DNA from: Cheilinus undulatus
Lineage: Eukaryota; Chordata; Actinopteri; Labriformes; Labridae
Direction: 5' to 3'
Length of the DNA: 64,000 bases
Assembly (NCBI RefSeq): GCF_018320785.1
Contig: NC_054869.1
Location: forward strand, 37,289,789 to 37,353,788
Of this stretch, positions 37,841-49,841 are shown one piece after another. The notes beneath the pieces were generated by a model that was given only the letters and a program-made list of their open reading frames with translations, made no database searches and was not told where the DNA came from. Position 1 is the stretch's first letter, and each line of letters opens with the position of its first letter. Both the position numbers and the translations under genes were made by a program.

Positions 37841-38472
37841 TAGCTTTCTTAAAAATGAAATTTTTTTTGTTAAACCAAAAAAAAAAGGGGGGGGGGGGGG
37901 GGGATCAATGGGGCAAAAATGGTCAAAAATAGTTGTGAGAGGGAATTAATAAGTGGTTGAAATGGCTTTAAATTGGCAAAAATGGGTGGAAATTTGGTGA
38001 AATGAGATGAAAAATTGATATAAACGGGCAAAAAGGTATTAACTGAGAAGGAAAAAAATAGGCAGATATTGACAGAAATTGGTTTAACATGGTTAAAAAT
38101 GGCATAACAGATAGTGAAATGTGGGTAAATTGGGAAAAAATGTGTGTAAAAACTGGTAATAGTGGCAATATTGGGACAACAGAGGCAACATTAGGCTTAA
38201 GTGGCAGGAATTAGTTTAGGAGAGGCAAAAACAGACGGAAAAAAATAATGTAAAGGGTTTAACTTGGACAAAAATAGGTGTTTTAATAGCAAAAATGTGT
38301 TAAAATTGGTGGGAAAACATTGAAAAGGGGTTAAAATTTTGCATAATTGTTCAAAAGTGGCAACAGTGTAATTTTAAAAATATTTTTAGTATTTTTTTAG
38401 GACATCTGGAGACCTCCTCTCAGTGTCCAGAGACCCCAAAGGAGGTCCCGACCCCAAGGTTGAGAACCACTG

Positions 38473-39599
38473 CTTTAGATAACAGAATAAGCCCGCTTGC
38501 ACTCACCCTTACCCTTCAGCTTATCCTCACTTCTTCCCTGTCTCTCCATCTTTCCTGCCTCTTAGTAACCAACGGTGAATCATGGCCTCATTTTCCTTCT
38601 TTTTTGTGCAGACTTTTTTGTTGCTTTTGATGTCTCCCTGGATATTAAATTGTAGCTTGTTGTATCTTTGCTTTCATTGGCAGAAAAATTGCCACCCTGT
38701 GTCATGCACCATCGTGAGTTTTTGGTGAAATTATACTTGCCCTCCCCCTCCTTAAGCTCCAATTTTTTCTGAAACGGAGAATTTTGTTGCTGCCCCTCTT
38801 TAAGCTGTCTGAATTCCATCATCCATCTCTTCCTCCTACACCTCTTCCTCCTCCTCCTTAAACTGTGTGTCCGCCCGCATGATCGTGACAGAGAAAGACG
38901 GACTAACACATACGCTCACACATGCATAACAACACAATAATAACACTGTGCATTTGCATTTTCTCACTTCTCCAGTAAATGACTGTTTCAAGTGAATCCA
39001 GGGACATAAATTACTGCTTTTTCTTTTGCTTTCCCTCTGCTGGAATACTCTGATGTTCAAATAAAGCAGTCAAAGCTCTCCTTATCTATCCGGTCAGCTA
39101 GCCTGTAGTTGCAAACACAACACAGCTGTGTTTTTTAACCAGCCTCAAGGGAAATATGCGTGCATGTTTATAACATGATGTTTTCTGTAACAGTAAATGT
39201 GTTCATTATAATTGCACTCTTTTATAGGAGCAATTACCAGGAGCAATTGAAGTTGCTTCTGACTACCAAAAACTTCATGTAAACATGGCACGAATGACAT
39301 GAATTACTTGACAAAAGGTCGGAACGTTTTTCTTCAGTTACATGTACTCAAACACATGCTCTAAGGATCTCAGTTTTCTCTGTGTCCTCTTTGTGAATAA
39401 CACCTGGCTGCAGGAGAGCAGATGCTGAGTTTCAAAACAAGGACTTACAAAGTCACCCTGTGTGCCGCTGCCCGCCCACTTCCATCCTCATCACCCTGGA
39501 AACTGGATGATTTTAGGATTCTTGTCTCAAAAGTTATTGAGACAAAACAAACTTAAGATAGCTAAAATGCTACAAAAGTTTGTGATATTCAGACAGAAC
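38473..39599. other. intergenic, nothing recognised
   Basis: No exon or repeat boundary is seen. A TCC-rich tract lies at 38827-38860; the minus-strand frame over it is compositional. Confidence 0.4.
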
Positions 39600-40690
39600 T
39601 GGGCTCACAAAAGGGACTGCAATGACAGTGTATTCAAATACATGTGCACTTGGTCCCATTTTTGCAGCTAAAAGAGCCTCCAATCTCCTTGGAAGGCTTT
39701 CCACAAGATTTCCCACTGTTTTTGTGGGAATTTGTACACATTCATTCTGTAGAGCATTTATGAAGTCACACACTGATGTTGATTTCCGTTCCAGGTGATT
39801 CCCAAAGGTGCTAGATGGTGTTGAGGTCGGGGCTCTGTGTTGGCCAGTCAAGTTCTTCCACAACAAACTCATTAAACCATGTTTTTATAGTCCTTGCTTT
39901 GAGCACTAGGGAACAGTCATGTTGGAATAGAGAAGAATCTTCCACTGTTGCCACAAAGTTGGAAGCACAGTATCGTCCAGAATGTCTTGGTATGCTGAAG
40001 CATTAACATTGCCCTTCACTGGAGATTAGGTGCCTAGCCCAAACTCTGAAAAACAGCCCCATACCATTATCCTTCCTCCACCAAACTTCACAGTTGGCAC
40101 AGTGCAGTCAGGCTGGTAACGTTTTCCCAGATTTGTTCACCTGACGGCCAAACAGAGAAGCATGATTCATCACTCCACATAACATGTGTCACCTTCTCCA
40201 CAGTCCGGTGTCAGTGTGCTTTACACCACTCCATCCAACACTAGGCACTGGATATAATTTTGAGGCTTGCATGCAGCCATGGAAAACCCATTTCCATGAA
40301 GCTCCCACAGCACAGTTTGCCAGTAGAAGTTCAGAACTCTTCAGCTGTGGAACCAGTGGAGCATCAGCGACTTTTACGCACCCTGTGCCTTGCTCTGTGA
40401 TTTAGGTGGCCCTCCACTTTGTGAGTGAGTTGCTGATGTTCCTAAATGCTTCCACTTTCTAATAATATCACTTACAATTGACTGTGGAATATCCAGCAGG
40501 GATGATATTTCATGAACGGTCTTATTGCAAAGGTGGCACCCATCATAGTACCATGCTTGAAGTCACTGAGCTCTTCAGAATTACACATTTTATAACACAA
40601 ATGTTTGAAGATGGAGACCATATGGCTGCATTGAACACCTGAATTTGATAATTAACAGGTATTACCATTTACTTTTGTCCATATAGGGTA
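39600..40690 (-). mobile_element. Tc1-like transposon relic, transposase on minus strand
   Basis: The sequence follows a familiar fish Tc1 subfamily across GGAAGGCTTTCCACAAG, GGTGTTGAGGTCGGGGCTCT, TTGCCACAAAGTTGGAAGCA and CCACCAAACTTCACAGTTGG. It finishes with the terminal ACTTTTGTCCATATAGGGTA near 40690. The minus strand would read as transposase but is interrupted by stops and deletions. The left terminus is not preserved. Confidence 0.82.
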
Positions 40691-40837
40691 CTTGTTTAAA
40701 GGTAATTATATTAACCATGTGAGATTTCATTCTGTGTTGCCACTTTAAGGAGAGGGCGTACAAAGAAAGGAAGCCATACCCTACAGACCAGTAAAGTTGC
40801 TCCATGAAATTTAGGGAATTTTAGGTCAAAAGAGGCC

Positions 40838-41722
40838 AAAACCTATGGAAAATCAAACCTGCCAAAATTAAAAATAAATAAATAAATAAATAAGAAAGTA
40901 AAAAAATTAAAGAAATTAAATTCAAAAATTAAATACAAAAAAATGTATAAATGGAAATAAATAAAAAATATACCTAAATAAAAAATAAATAAAAGTAAAA
41001 ATAAATAAAAAAAAATAAATATATAAAGAGAATTAAATATCAATAAATAAAAGTGGAAAAAAATACAAAAATAAATATATAAATAGAATTAAATATCAAT
41101 AAATAAGTAAAAGTGCTCTGCTCTCACATTTATTTATTTCATGCTGCAGACACCGTCAGCATGACATACAGCAGGAAATGTTATTCAAATGAGGGGGCAG
41201 TCCTAAGTGTGTCTTGGGTTAAACTGTTAGTTTATTGGTTGATCAACATGTGAGTGCAGAGATCTACTTGGCATGGAAACACAGAAGTCTGCTCTGTGAG
41301 GAGTAGCGAAAATGGGGGCAAAATGGAGTTTTATCTGCTTGAATCGGAAATATTAGGACTTGACAGAGGTCCAAACTGTTTCCTAGTCTGTGGATATTGG
41401 TATGTGGCCACAAATCAAGTTTCCTGACGTTTATCTGGACCTGATTTTAAGAACACAAAGCAGAGCCCAAAAGCACATCAGCCTCGTCTCTATCCACGAT
41501 GGATCTGAAACTAAATTAATGCTAGTTTTGCGAATCCGAAGAATTTTTGAGTATTATTATTTATTTTAGTATTTATTTTTACTTTTATTTATTTATTTAT
41601 GTATATATTATTTACTTTTGTATTTATTTCCTTTTATTTTTTTTGTATATAATTTTTGAATTTTATTTTTTATTTATTCATTTTTAATTTTGGCAGGTTT
41701 GGTCCTCCATAAAAGCCACTAG
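40838..41722. mobile_element. DNA element with AT-rich long inverted ends
   Basis: The left arm GGAAAATCAAACCTGCCAAA, then ATTAAAAATAAATAAAT, is mirrored at 41675-41715 (TTTTTAATTTTGGCAGGTTT). Both arms run into AAAT/TTTA arrays (40870-41110 and 41555-41690). The 440-bp centre (41115-41555) is non-coding. Confidence 0.65.
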
Positions 41723-42290
41723 GGCTACAAGCAGCACTGAATGGGCCCTTGCACCTTTGCACATGTCTAGGTTCAGTGCATGTCAGGGTCATGGCAAAAC
41801 TGCAGAATTGTTGGTGATGTCTATCAGTCACACAGAAGTTAAACGGCAATGAAGTGTAGTCTTTTGACAGGAAACATGAAGAGAGAGCACAAAGTGTTAA
41901 TTTCAGAAATACCAACAGATTTTTGTCACGTAGGGCTGAATGTTCTTAAAGGTGTTGTTATGACAGATACTTGATGTTAGCATACAGATATGTTGAGGTG
42001 TGGCCTCTTATCACACAGCTCAAGTTTTAGGCAGTTATCACCCTATTTGTTGGCAGACTTCCTGTTGATTCGGCGATGTGCATCCAAGATGCTATTTTAT
42101 AGGTCCTGGCATGCTAGCTATGCCTGCCATATTTCAATATCCTTGCCTGAATGTGCTGTGGGGGCTGACTTTTTGAGGATATAGGGGTACGGGGCACCAC
42201 TGAGCAATAAAGACATGCACACTGATTAAACCCGTATCAGTCATCTCCTTCTGCCAGTTGTGCCAAGTTGTTAAGGCTGTAAGTCCTTCA
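41723..42290. repeat. 'GCTACAAGCAGC' dispersed fish repeat
   Basis: It begins AGGGCTACAAGCAGCACTGA, then ATGGGCCCTTGCACC, a family opening that I recognise as common in fish genomes. The same opening, inverted, is present at 30055-30090. The far boundary is approximate. Confidence 0.55.
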
Positions 42291-43490
42291 AAGAATTACT
42301 TCCTGTACCATGGCAAATAACTGGTCACCCAAATAAATCCTTGCATCATGTCTTTGTGTGAAGTGAATCTATATGCAAGTTAACAATTACAGTAATCTTT
42401 TCATGGTATTATGATTTTTTTTAGATGCACCTGTATTTTGTGATGCAACAATTGTTAGCTCTGTTACTTTACAGCTAGAAGGTTCCTGGTACCAAAAAGA
42501 CATTAAGGAGTTTTAATGTTCTCTGATACATGTGTAAGTTCTCTCTGGGTACTCCAGATTCGTTGTTATTGCTTGTTTGTCTCAGGGTGTAGATCATTGG
42601 CAAACAATAATGGATGGATAATTAACAACCAATCATGATGAGAGGACGTGATAATGAAATAATACTCCATTGCATCATTTCTGAGCCACAGAAGCTTTAT
42701 TTGATTGGCATTTTTCCACTAAGAACAGACTCACCTCTATTTGAACATAAAGTTTTTGAGTTTTACAACAGCAAGAGTCTCGTTTCACAGCAGAACATAA
42801 AAGCAATGACAACAATTTGGACCAGGGAAGACACAAAAGTATGTACAACACTATGTTCAAGTTTTTTTCTAGTCTGCTCATTTGTGTGGGTTCAGTGTGG
42901 GGTAGTAGCAGTGCAACATCGAAAAAAAACTAGTTTGATGTCTTTATGGGAAAACATTTGAAGCTCAGGTGAGGCCATACTCTTTAGATCAATGTGTAGA
43001 TTATATGTGAACAAACTGAACAGATGAACAAATCAAATATACCTTGTTGGGTTTCATGAAGATATAAATAGATTTTTTTTTTGGTTCATGCACAAAACAT
43101 AAAACCGAGAAGCAGTCTGACAGCTTGATTAAGTTGAGAAAAAAGTTATGACGACTCTTTTCAAGAAATTCAATCATTTACAATTAATCGGCAATATTCT
43201 ATTTGCAGTTACAGTATGTACAAACTTTCAACAATATAAAACATTTTACATGAAACCACACTGAAGTGAACAGGTACAGATTTAAATTATTACATTAAAG
43301 CATACATTACAAAAATGACTTTCCAGCTGATTCCCAATCACCTGATCAGTAGATCACAAAAACTTTAGAAATGGCACATTTACTTACGCGACATACATTC
43401 ACGGAGAAAAACGTTTCCTAACTTGGTTTTTACAAAACTGACAAGACGATAATGTCCCTACAGAATACATTCTCTGCAGAAGATGCCACA
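42291..43490. other. intergenic, nothing recognised
   Basis: I found no gene or element. The 108-residue frame at 42635-42961 shows no recognisable domain. Confidence 0.4.
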
Positions 43491-43960
43491 TAACCTGACA
43501 CGCCAGATGGATTTGTTTCACGCATCTATCTGGAAAACCCTCAATACTAAGCGTCTGAGAAAGGGCAGAGGCTTTGAAAAAAACTCGGAGTGTGATTGGA
43601 TGAACATTCTGTCTGTCACATCTTTACGGGCCAATCAGAGCAACAAAACACGTGACATGGCTGCGACTGAGGTGCGCGTGCACAGCTCCTGAGGAATGAC
43701 ACAAACCATAGCGACCGTAGACATGTCAGTGCACGACTTTTGTTGTTTTAAAAAAAAAAAACAACTCAGTGCTGTTCTTTGTTCTTCTTTTAACGAAGAA
43801 ATGTCGTCAAGTTCTGATAAAAGTGGCGCTTCAGCAGCATCCACGCTAATGTCTTCCACCATAATTGCACCGGCCTCTTGATACTGCTTGCTCACGTCAT
43901 GACTCCGCCGCGCCTGAAAGTACTGCCCTTCATCGCTGATTGGTCCTGTCACTTTCTAAC
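43491..43960 (-). mobile_element. MITE family 'TAAC-GTTA', copy 3, one end lost
   Basis: The left end TAACCTGACACGCCAGATGG is intact. The body matches copy 2 up to TGATTGGTCCTGTCACTTTC and stops at about 43960, so the last ~110 bp including the other inverted end are missing. Confidence 0.8.
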
Positions 43961-44478
43961 AATTTTTTTCCATGCATAACTTTCTAAACCTTGCATTTGA
44001 CATACTCTGTTTCCATCCCAAAACAACACATTGCAGGGTTTATAAAAACATATCAAAAGCGTAACACTAAAGAAAAGTGCACAAAAGTTGCAGTTCCACC
44101 AAGTGGTCCTGTTCAGTTTGGTTCAGTAAGGTTAAAAAGGTATTTGTCCTGAACCGTCATGATTTGGTGCATGCAGTTACAAGACAAATACATCTGAAAA
44201 AGGTGGAAAGAAGTCAAACACACACAGCCTCAATGCAATATCCATGCCCCAATCCAGGTGGAGTTGATGCTTTTTATTGTTTGCTAACTGCTAAAAGATG
44301 TGTTGCTTTGTGTTGCTTTTTTATGTTGCGTTGCGTGTGATTTTTCTCTTTTTGTCTGATGTTCTGGAGGTTCTTTGCAGTCACGAGACTCTGATGATAC
44401 ACTGGAGTTCAAGAAGTGGTGGACAGCTCTAAGGAATTAATGTGAACAGAGGAAAGTTAGCACTTTAAAGCTCTAAAT

Positions 44479-45430
44479 CAGGGGTGTCAAACCAGATTTG
44501 GCCAGGGGGCCGAATCTGGCCCGTGGTACAGTTATAACCGGCCCACCAGATCAGATCAGATTTTCATTGTAACTGGCCCACCAGTATGAGGTCTGGAGAT
44601 TTCCTCCGGTATAAAAATGTCAATTTACCTTGTTGGTTTGAAATATCCTTGTTAAATCATCAAAATTTGAAAAAGTAAAGAGAAAAATGATGATTTAAAA
44701 AGCCAGGAGTGTGGAAAATAAAATTAGTGTTTTCATGTCAAATTTTCAATTTTGCATCTCAAAATCATAACTTCAACTTATGAATTTGGCTTTTAGTTTC
44801 ACATTCAGACCTTTCAATTCATAATTGTGACTTCTTATCTTTTGTTTTGACCTCTGAGAATGACATTTTTAAATTTCAAGTCATATTTTGACCTTTTCAA
44901 CTCATGATTTTGAATTTTATCTCACATTTTGGTCTTTTCAACTCCGTACATAGACTTCTCATCCTATATCTTGACCTTTAAAAACTCTCAGTTAGAAATT
45001 TAAAACTCCTGATTTGAATTTTATCCATATTTTTTCCTTTTAAACTCATGATTTCAACTTTTTATAACATATTTTGACCTTTTAAAAACATGATTTCCAA
45101 TTTTATCTCATATTTTGTCCTATAAAACTTGATTTCAAATTTCTATTTAATATTTTTTCCTTTTGAAAACCTTATTATGACTTTTAATTTCATGCTTTAA
45201 CCTATTAAACCAATAATTTTGTCATTTCATCTTAGATTTTGAGCCTTTTACTGTATAATTTGGACTTTTATCAAACTCAAAATCATCTTTCATCAGTTCT
45301 GTTTTTCCATATTTCATTAGTGGTGAAAATGATATTGACAGTTTAGGATTAGATGTTGACCCTGTTAGGCCCACAGGTTGGACCTAAATTCAGAATCCGG
45401 TCCCTGCTGTGATTGGTTTTAACACCACTG
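44479..45430. mobile_element. hAT-like non-autonomous element, 952 bp
   Basis: The ends CAGGGGTGTCAAACCAGATT and (inverted) CAGTGGTGTTAAAACCAATC are hAT-type. Both sides carry CTCTAAAT (44471-44478 and 45431-45438), a perfect 8-bp duplication. The interior is a string of similar phrases (TTTTAAACTCATGATTT, CATATTTTGACCTTTT). The right part matches the insertion at 30449-30855. Confidence 0.88.
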
Positions 45431-46430
45431 CTCTAAATGGACCTGTGCACTGCAATTATCATGAAAAAAACCTACATAAATTTATTATGATCCCTGAACT
45501 TTACAAAACTGATTTCTTTCTACAATTTAACCAGTTTACCTGGGATGGAGGCAATCAATATAATAAATTACACAGTCCTGCAGACCTCCCGGTATCAGGC
45601 GTTGTCTAGTCAGATGAAGTAAGACAAGAGTCTAGAAGAGTTGAATAAACCTTGAGTAAGCCACAGAGTGATGATGTGTCATTCATGAACAAGCCTGCTC
45701 CACAAAACAGCTCTTCAATGTGAGCCATGATAACCAGCTCCCATTTGAGTGCTAGTAAAAAAATCCAAAATGTTACTAAATGAAGAGCCATGTGGAAGCC
45801 AAACAACCATGAAGCCCTGTTCGCTGCCTTCTCACTGTGAGTTTTTTAAAACTTTTCTTTTTGCCTGAATATTTTTCTACTTTTGGAACACAAAAGTAGC
45901 TTAAAAATTAAGAATGTTTTCATTTTTGCATTTTGAATGCTTGGCATAGTCATAAACAGCTCTAAGCTGTTTGCCTTTTTGGCAGCATTTCCCTATGCAG
46001 AAATCACCACTTGCCCCCTAGCTGGAGTTCTCCGCTGCTGTGTGACGTCATGTGCAAAGAAGCTATACTTGACATACCACAACAGCTATCATCGCTAGTT
46101 TTAAATAACACAAGATGGAACAAACTATAACTGTCAATACTATAAGTTAAAAAATTTAGGGAAACCTAAAATACTTATCTACAAACTGTACAGATGCGTT
46201 GGTTTCAAATGAACTGGTTTTATGAGACATTTTTTATGTGAATGACAGGAGTCTTCTCCCATTTGAGAGCAGGCTTCCTTTTCTTCCCGTTTTTGTTGCT
46301 GTTTGATAAACATAAAAAAGCCTGAGAGGTAACATAGAGGAGCTGATTGGGAGCTGAAAGACAGACTCTTACTGAGCCGAGTAAAATAATCCAGATCTTT
46401 AAAAAGAAGTGTAATTCCCATCAATATGAG

Positions 46431-46934
46431 CAGGGGTGTCTAAACTTTTTTGACTGAAGGCCACATACAGAAATACATAAGCATGGTGCGGCCACTTTCA
46501 TATTCCTCACCTTGAGGAAATTTAAGTAAGACTAATCCAATGCGAGTTAATAAATGCTCAGTGACTGAATACACCTAAATGGCCTGCTAATGGCTGACAA
46601 GGCAAATAAACGGTCATTTTCAGGATTTGGGAGAGCCAATCAGATTTTACGGGCTCCGTTTGACCCTGGCTACCACTGGCTCCGCCCCTGGAATGCTATT
46701 GGTGCTGCTATTTACTGCAGTAATCCATCAGAACATTATTAATCCATGTATCTTGATGTCAAAATGTTTGTTTACAGAATCAACATATTAGCACTGCCTA
46801 GTGCTGAAACAAAAAAGTACAATACAGATAAGTACAAGCTCCTTCATCAAATGTGGGCCATTTTTAATTTTATTTCTAGAATTTGCTGTGGGCCAATCAA
46901 AAACAGACTGCGGGCCATAGTTTGGACACCCGTG
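46431..46934. mobile_element. hAT-like non-autonomous element, 504 bp
   Basis: The ends CAGGGGTGTCTAAACTTTTT and (inverted) CACGGGTGTCCAAACTATGG are flanked by AATATGAG and ATTATGAG, an 8-bp duplication with one mismatch. Internal GCGGCCACTTTC and GGGCCAATCAAAAACAGACT are typical of this family's hAT ends. Non-coding. Confidence 0.85.
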
Positions 46935-47036
46935 ATTATGAGCAAAGCTGTATGGATTTTGGCTGTCAAAACAGGATTTGCTGGACCAAACCATGCAAAA
47001 TGGCGCTAAACCAAACTGGACCACTTGGTGGAAACA

Positions 47037-48366
47037 CACTGTAAATATATTGCACATATATCATGAATCTAAAAAGTTATGAAACTTCAAATAAAACAGA
47101 CAGGAAGGAGCGATGACTGATCTTGTATTATTTCCATGTGTCAAAGCAAAACTGTTACATCAACGCATCCTGACTCAGAATGACGATGTCTTTGCTGAGT
47201 TGAAATGACAGAGGTCTTTAAAGACTTTATCACCTCTTATTATAAAAGACAACACCGTGATACATCTTATGATGACTCATGTATACTACAGTGCTGTGGT
47301 AACTATAGACGCACACTCAGGGAGCAAGTTTTCTGCGGAGGAGACACAGACAGTGGATAGACTCGAGCACCCAGCTGTACTGTATTTTTATACTTGGCTA
47401 TCACGACTCTGCACCCACCACACAATCTGATACATTTGTCATGCTGGATTCAGGACTATTAGAAAAGAATTGTAGCATTGATTGCATTTTTATCTGTCCA
47501 AATCAAATCAATGAGAAAATCCTTTTTTTATAAATGTGCAGGAAAGATAAAGTGTGTTGTTTATTTTTCTTTTTTGGCAAGCCAGGCTGTACTTCACTCG
47601 ATATTTTCAACAGTATGTGAATCACAAGTTAGAGCTGCTGTGAGTAGTTATTTACCTTGTTAACAGGCAGATTGATATTTATACTGCTCCCTTAATATGA
47701 GCTATAAAACAACCCAGAGCAAAAAGAGAAAGTTTTATTTTAATTGATTCATTTTTTTCATGTTTGTTGATGCTACCACTGGGTTTGTGTCAGATGAGGA
47801 GATTATGGGGCCATGTCCATTAGCATTATGTTTTTGCACTGGCAGTGTCCTTTTTTAAAAATACAAACATTTTTGAAAAAACAGATAATTACAGAGGCTC
47901 TGGGAGGACATGCATGGGTCATTTTATGTAAAACTGGGAGTAGCATGTAAACAACAGATTACGTTGCCTTTCTGACATTGATTGGCTGTTCATTTTGATA
48001 TTTTTATTATTTTGGATTTTTTTGCTTCTACCATGGGTGAATACATTATGAAAGTAAAAGGTTTATGTTTTCTAGAAAAGATCAATTGTGTTATTTAAAA
48101 TCATGTGGTTTTCATTTTAAATACCCACCTCTCCTCATCCATGGTGTCATATTACCTCTGTGAGCCTCTGGTCAACTAGTGACAACAAGTGATCCACTTA
48201 TAGGAGAAATTTAAATGAGTAGGACTACCATGTTAAAATGTATTTTAAAAGTCCAGAAATAGTTTAACTTTCAATGGCCAATCAAATTTAAGAAGAGGCA
48301 GAACTTTTTGTATAAGCTATGGTAAAAGAGAAACCGATCAGACTTGTCTCTGAACCCACCAGGACA
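47037..48366. other. intergenic with a two-copy dispersed repeat
   Basis: The segment 47945-48190 (GTAAACAACAGATTACGTTG, then AAGGTTTATGTTTTCTAGAA, then CTCTGTGAGCC) is repeated in the same orientation at 60955-61170. No coding sequence is seen. Confidence 0.55.
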
Positions 48367-49841
48367 AGGGGTCTCATTTATAAATCAGTGTGTAGAATCC
48401 AGACAAAAAGTGTACATGCGCCAAAAATAATTCAGATTCATAAAACTGTGCCCACTCACGTCTTCAGGCAATTCTCTCTTTATAAATCCCTATCCACCTG
48501 GAAATGTGCGTACGCAGATCTGCCTCCTGCAGTGCCCTTTGCACACCTACAGATCAGAGGTTTTCAGCGGTGAACAACCGGAAAGAAGTCTGAAAAAAAT
48601 AAATGTTCTGTCAAAGAAACTGGGGTGCTTGTGAATGGAAGGACAGTAAAACAACATGTACTCCTCTTACAGTGTCACCACTCATCATTGCGCACCGGTT
48701 TCACTGCAGTTTTTATTTGTTCACGGAGCCCACTCTTATTTCTTTACATAATGTCAGATCTCTCTTCCGCTGTTGGATTTTATTTAAGAGAGTTTTAATA
48801 ATAGGATATTTATAAAGAAAAGTCTGATTGATGTATGAAGGCGTTTATTTATTTACTCTATTTTTATTCCGGCGAGCCCAGTTTGAACTATGACTGATTA
48901 TGAGAATATATTATGATTGTTTGAGAGAAGTCCAGGCTTCACACTTTGCTAAATTATATGATTCAATACATGCAGTGATAAAGATGCGTTCAGTGGTGCA
49001 AGGGAAAAGAGGAAATGTGAAGCAGACATCACTGGGTGATGGGAATTTCATGAAAGAGCTGCTACAAACAGCAAGCTCTTTTTTCATGAACAAGATCCAG
49101 ATCATCTTTGAGAGCTGTTTTATATCATTATTATTATTACTATTATTATTTTAATATATTGTACGTGTGTCTGTGTGTTAAGAAATTGATTAGGAGAGAT
49201 GACTTTTTTCTCAACACCACCCTACCACAGGCACACAATGCATTAAAGTCCCCGTAAAGTTAAATTCAAACTTTGTAACACACGAGATGTGTTGGAATAA
49301 GGCTGCTGTACACGTGAAAACACCGAGATGTGCTTGTAATGGAATTTTGATTTAGAGCCTGAGAAAGTTCCTGGCTTGGTTTTAGTTAAGCAGGGAAAAT
49401 ATATGAGCCCATGACATCATCAGTCTTGATGGGGAATGACCCCACCCCCCTAATGCTACAATAATATAAAATCACAGAGCAGTACATCTCATTACAGTCT
49501 GTTTTGGGCTAATGTCCCTGTCTTCATGAATGTTAACAGCCAGTTACGTGTTGTGTTTTTGTTCACTGTGATGTAAATTTTCCAAAATCTATCAGCCACA
49601 GTGACTGAGTCAGAAAAGTGTCATCACAGAGAGATTTGTGCCAGAAAACAGTAAATTTAATCCCCAAGCACACAGCCAGGTAGCTGCGCTCTGGTTGGTC
49701 AGTTTTTTTAAAAATCTGAGGGCTCGTATTTCTTGTGAGTGGGCGTTGGCTTTAATGAATCACATATTGTACGTGAGAAGTGGGGCACGCAGACTTCAGG
49801 CCCGGACTTGAGCGTAAGTAACATGCATAAATGAGACTCCT
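48367..49841. mobile_element. DNA transposon with AGGGGTCTCATTTATA ends
   Basis: The left end AGGGGTCTCATTTATAAATC and right end (inverted) AGGAGTCTCATTTATGCATG are terminal inverted repeats, with further similarity inward (GCCCACTCACGTC / CGCCCACTCACAAG). The interior has no intact transposase. The end type resembles fish PIF/Harbinger-like elements, but I could not confirm a TWA target duplication. Confidence 0.6.

Larger units (their letters stand above)
36708..38472. mobile_element. hAT-like non-autonomous element, 1.77 kb, with nested retroelement
   Basis: The left end CAGGGGTTCTCAATCTTTTC and right end (inverted) CAGTGGTTCTCAACCTTGGG are hAT-type termini. The flanks CCCTAGAT and CTTTAGAT agree at 6 of 8 positions, as expected for an aged 8-bp duplication. 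Inside are a retroelement relic (about 37225-37840) ending in (CTAT)n and an A-rich degenerate tandem region (37905-38390). No transposase is visible. Confidence 0.75.
44092..47036. mobile_element. inverted-end pair enclosing two hAT-like insertions
   Basis: The left end TTCCACCAAGTGGTCCTGTT (then CAGTTTGGTT) is mirrored at the right by AACCAAACTGGACCACTTGG (then TGGAA). If the two ends belong together, this is a ~1.5-kb element that was later enlarged by the insertions at 44479-45430 and 46431-46934. No transposase is visible. Confidence 0.55.

Noticed and set aside
38580-38909. 109-residue minus-strand basic frame
   Set aside because: It lies over a TCC/CTT-rich tract and shows compositional bias without any domain.
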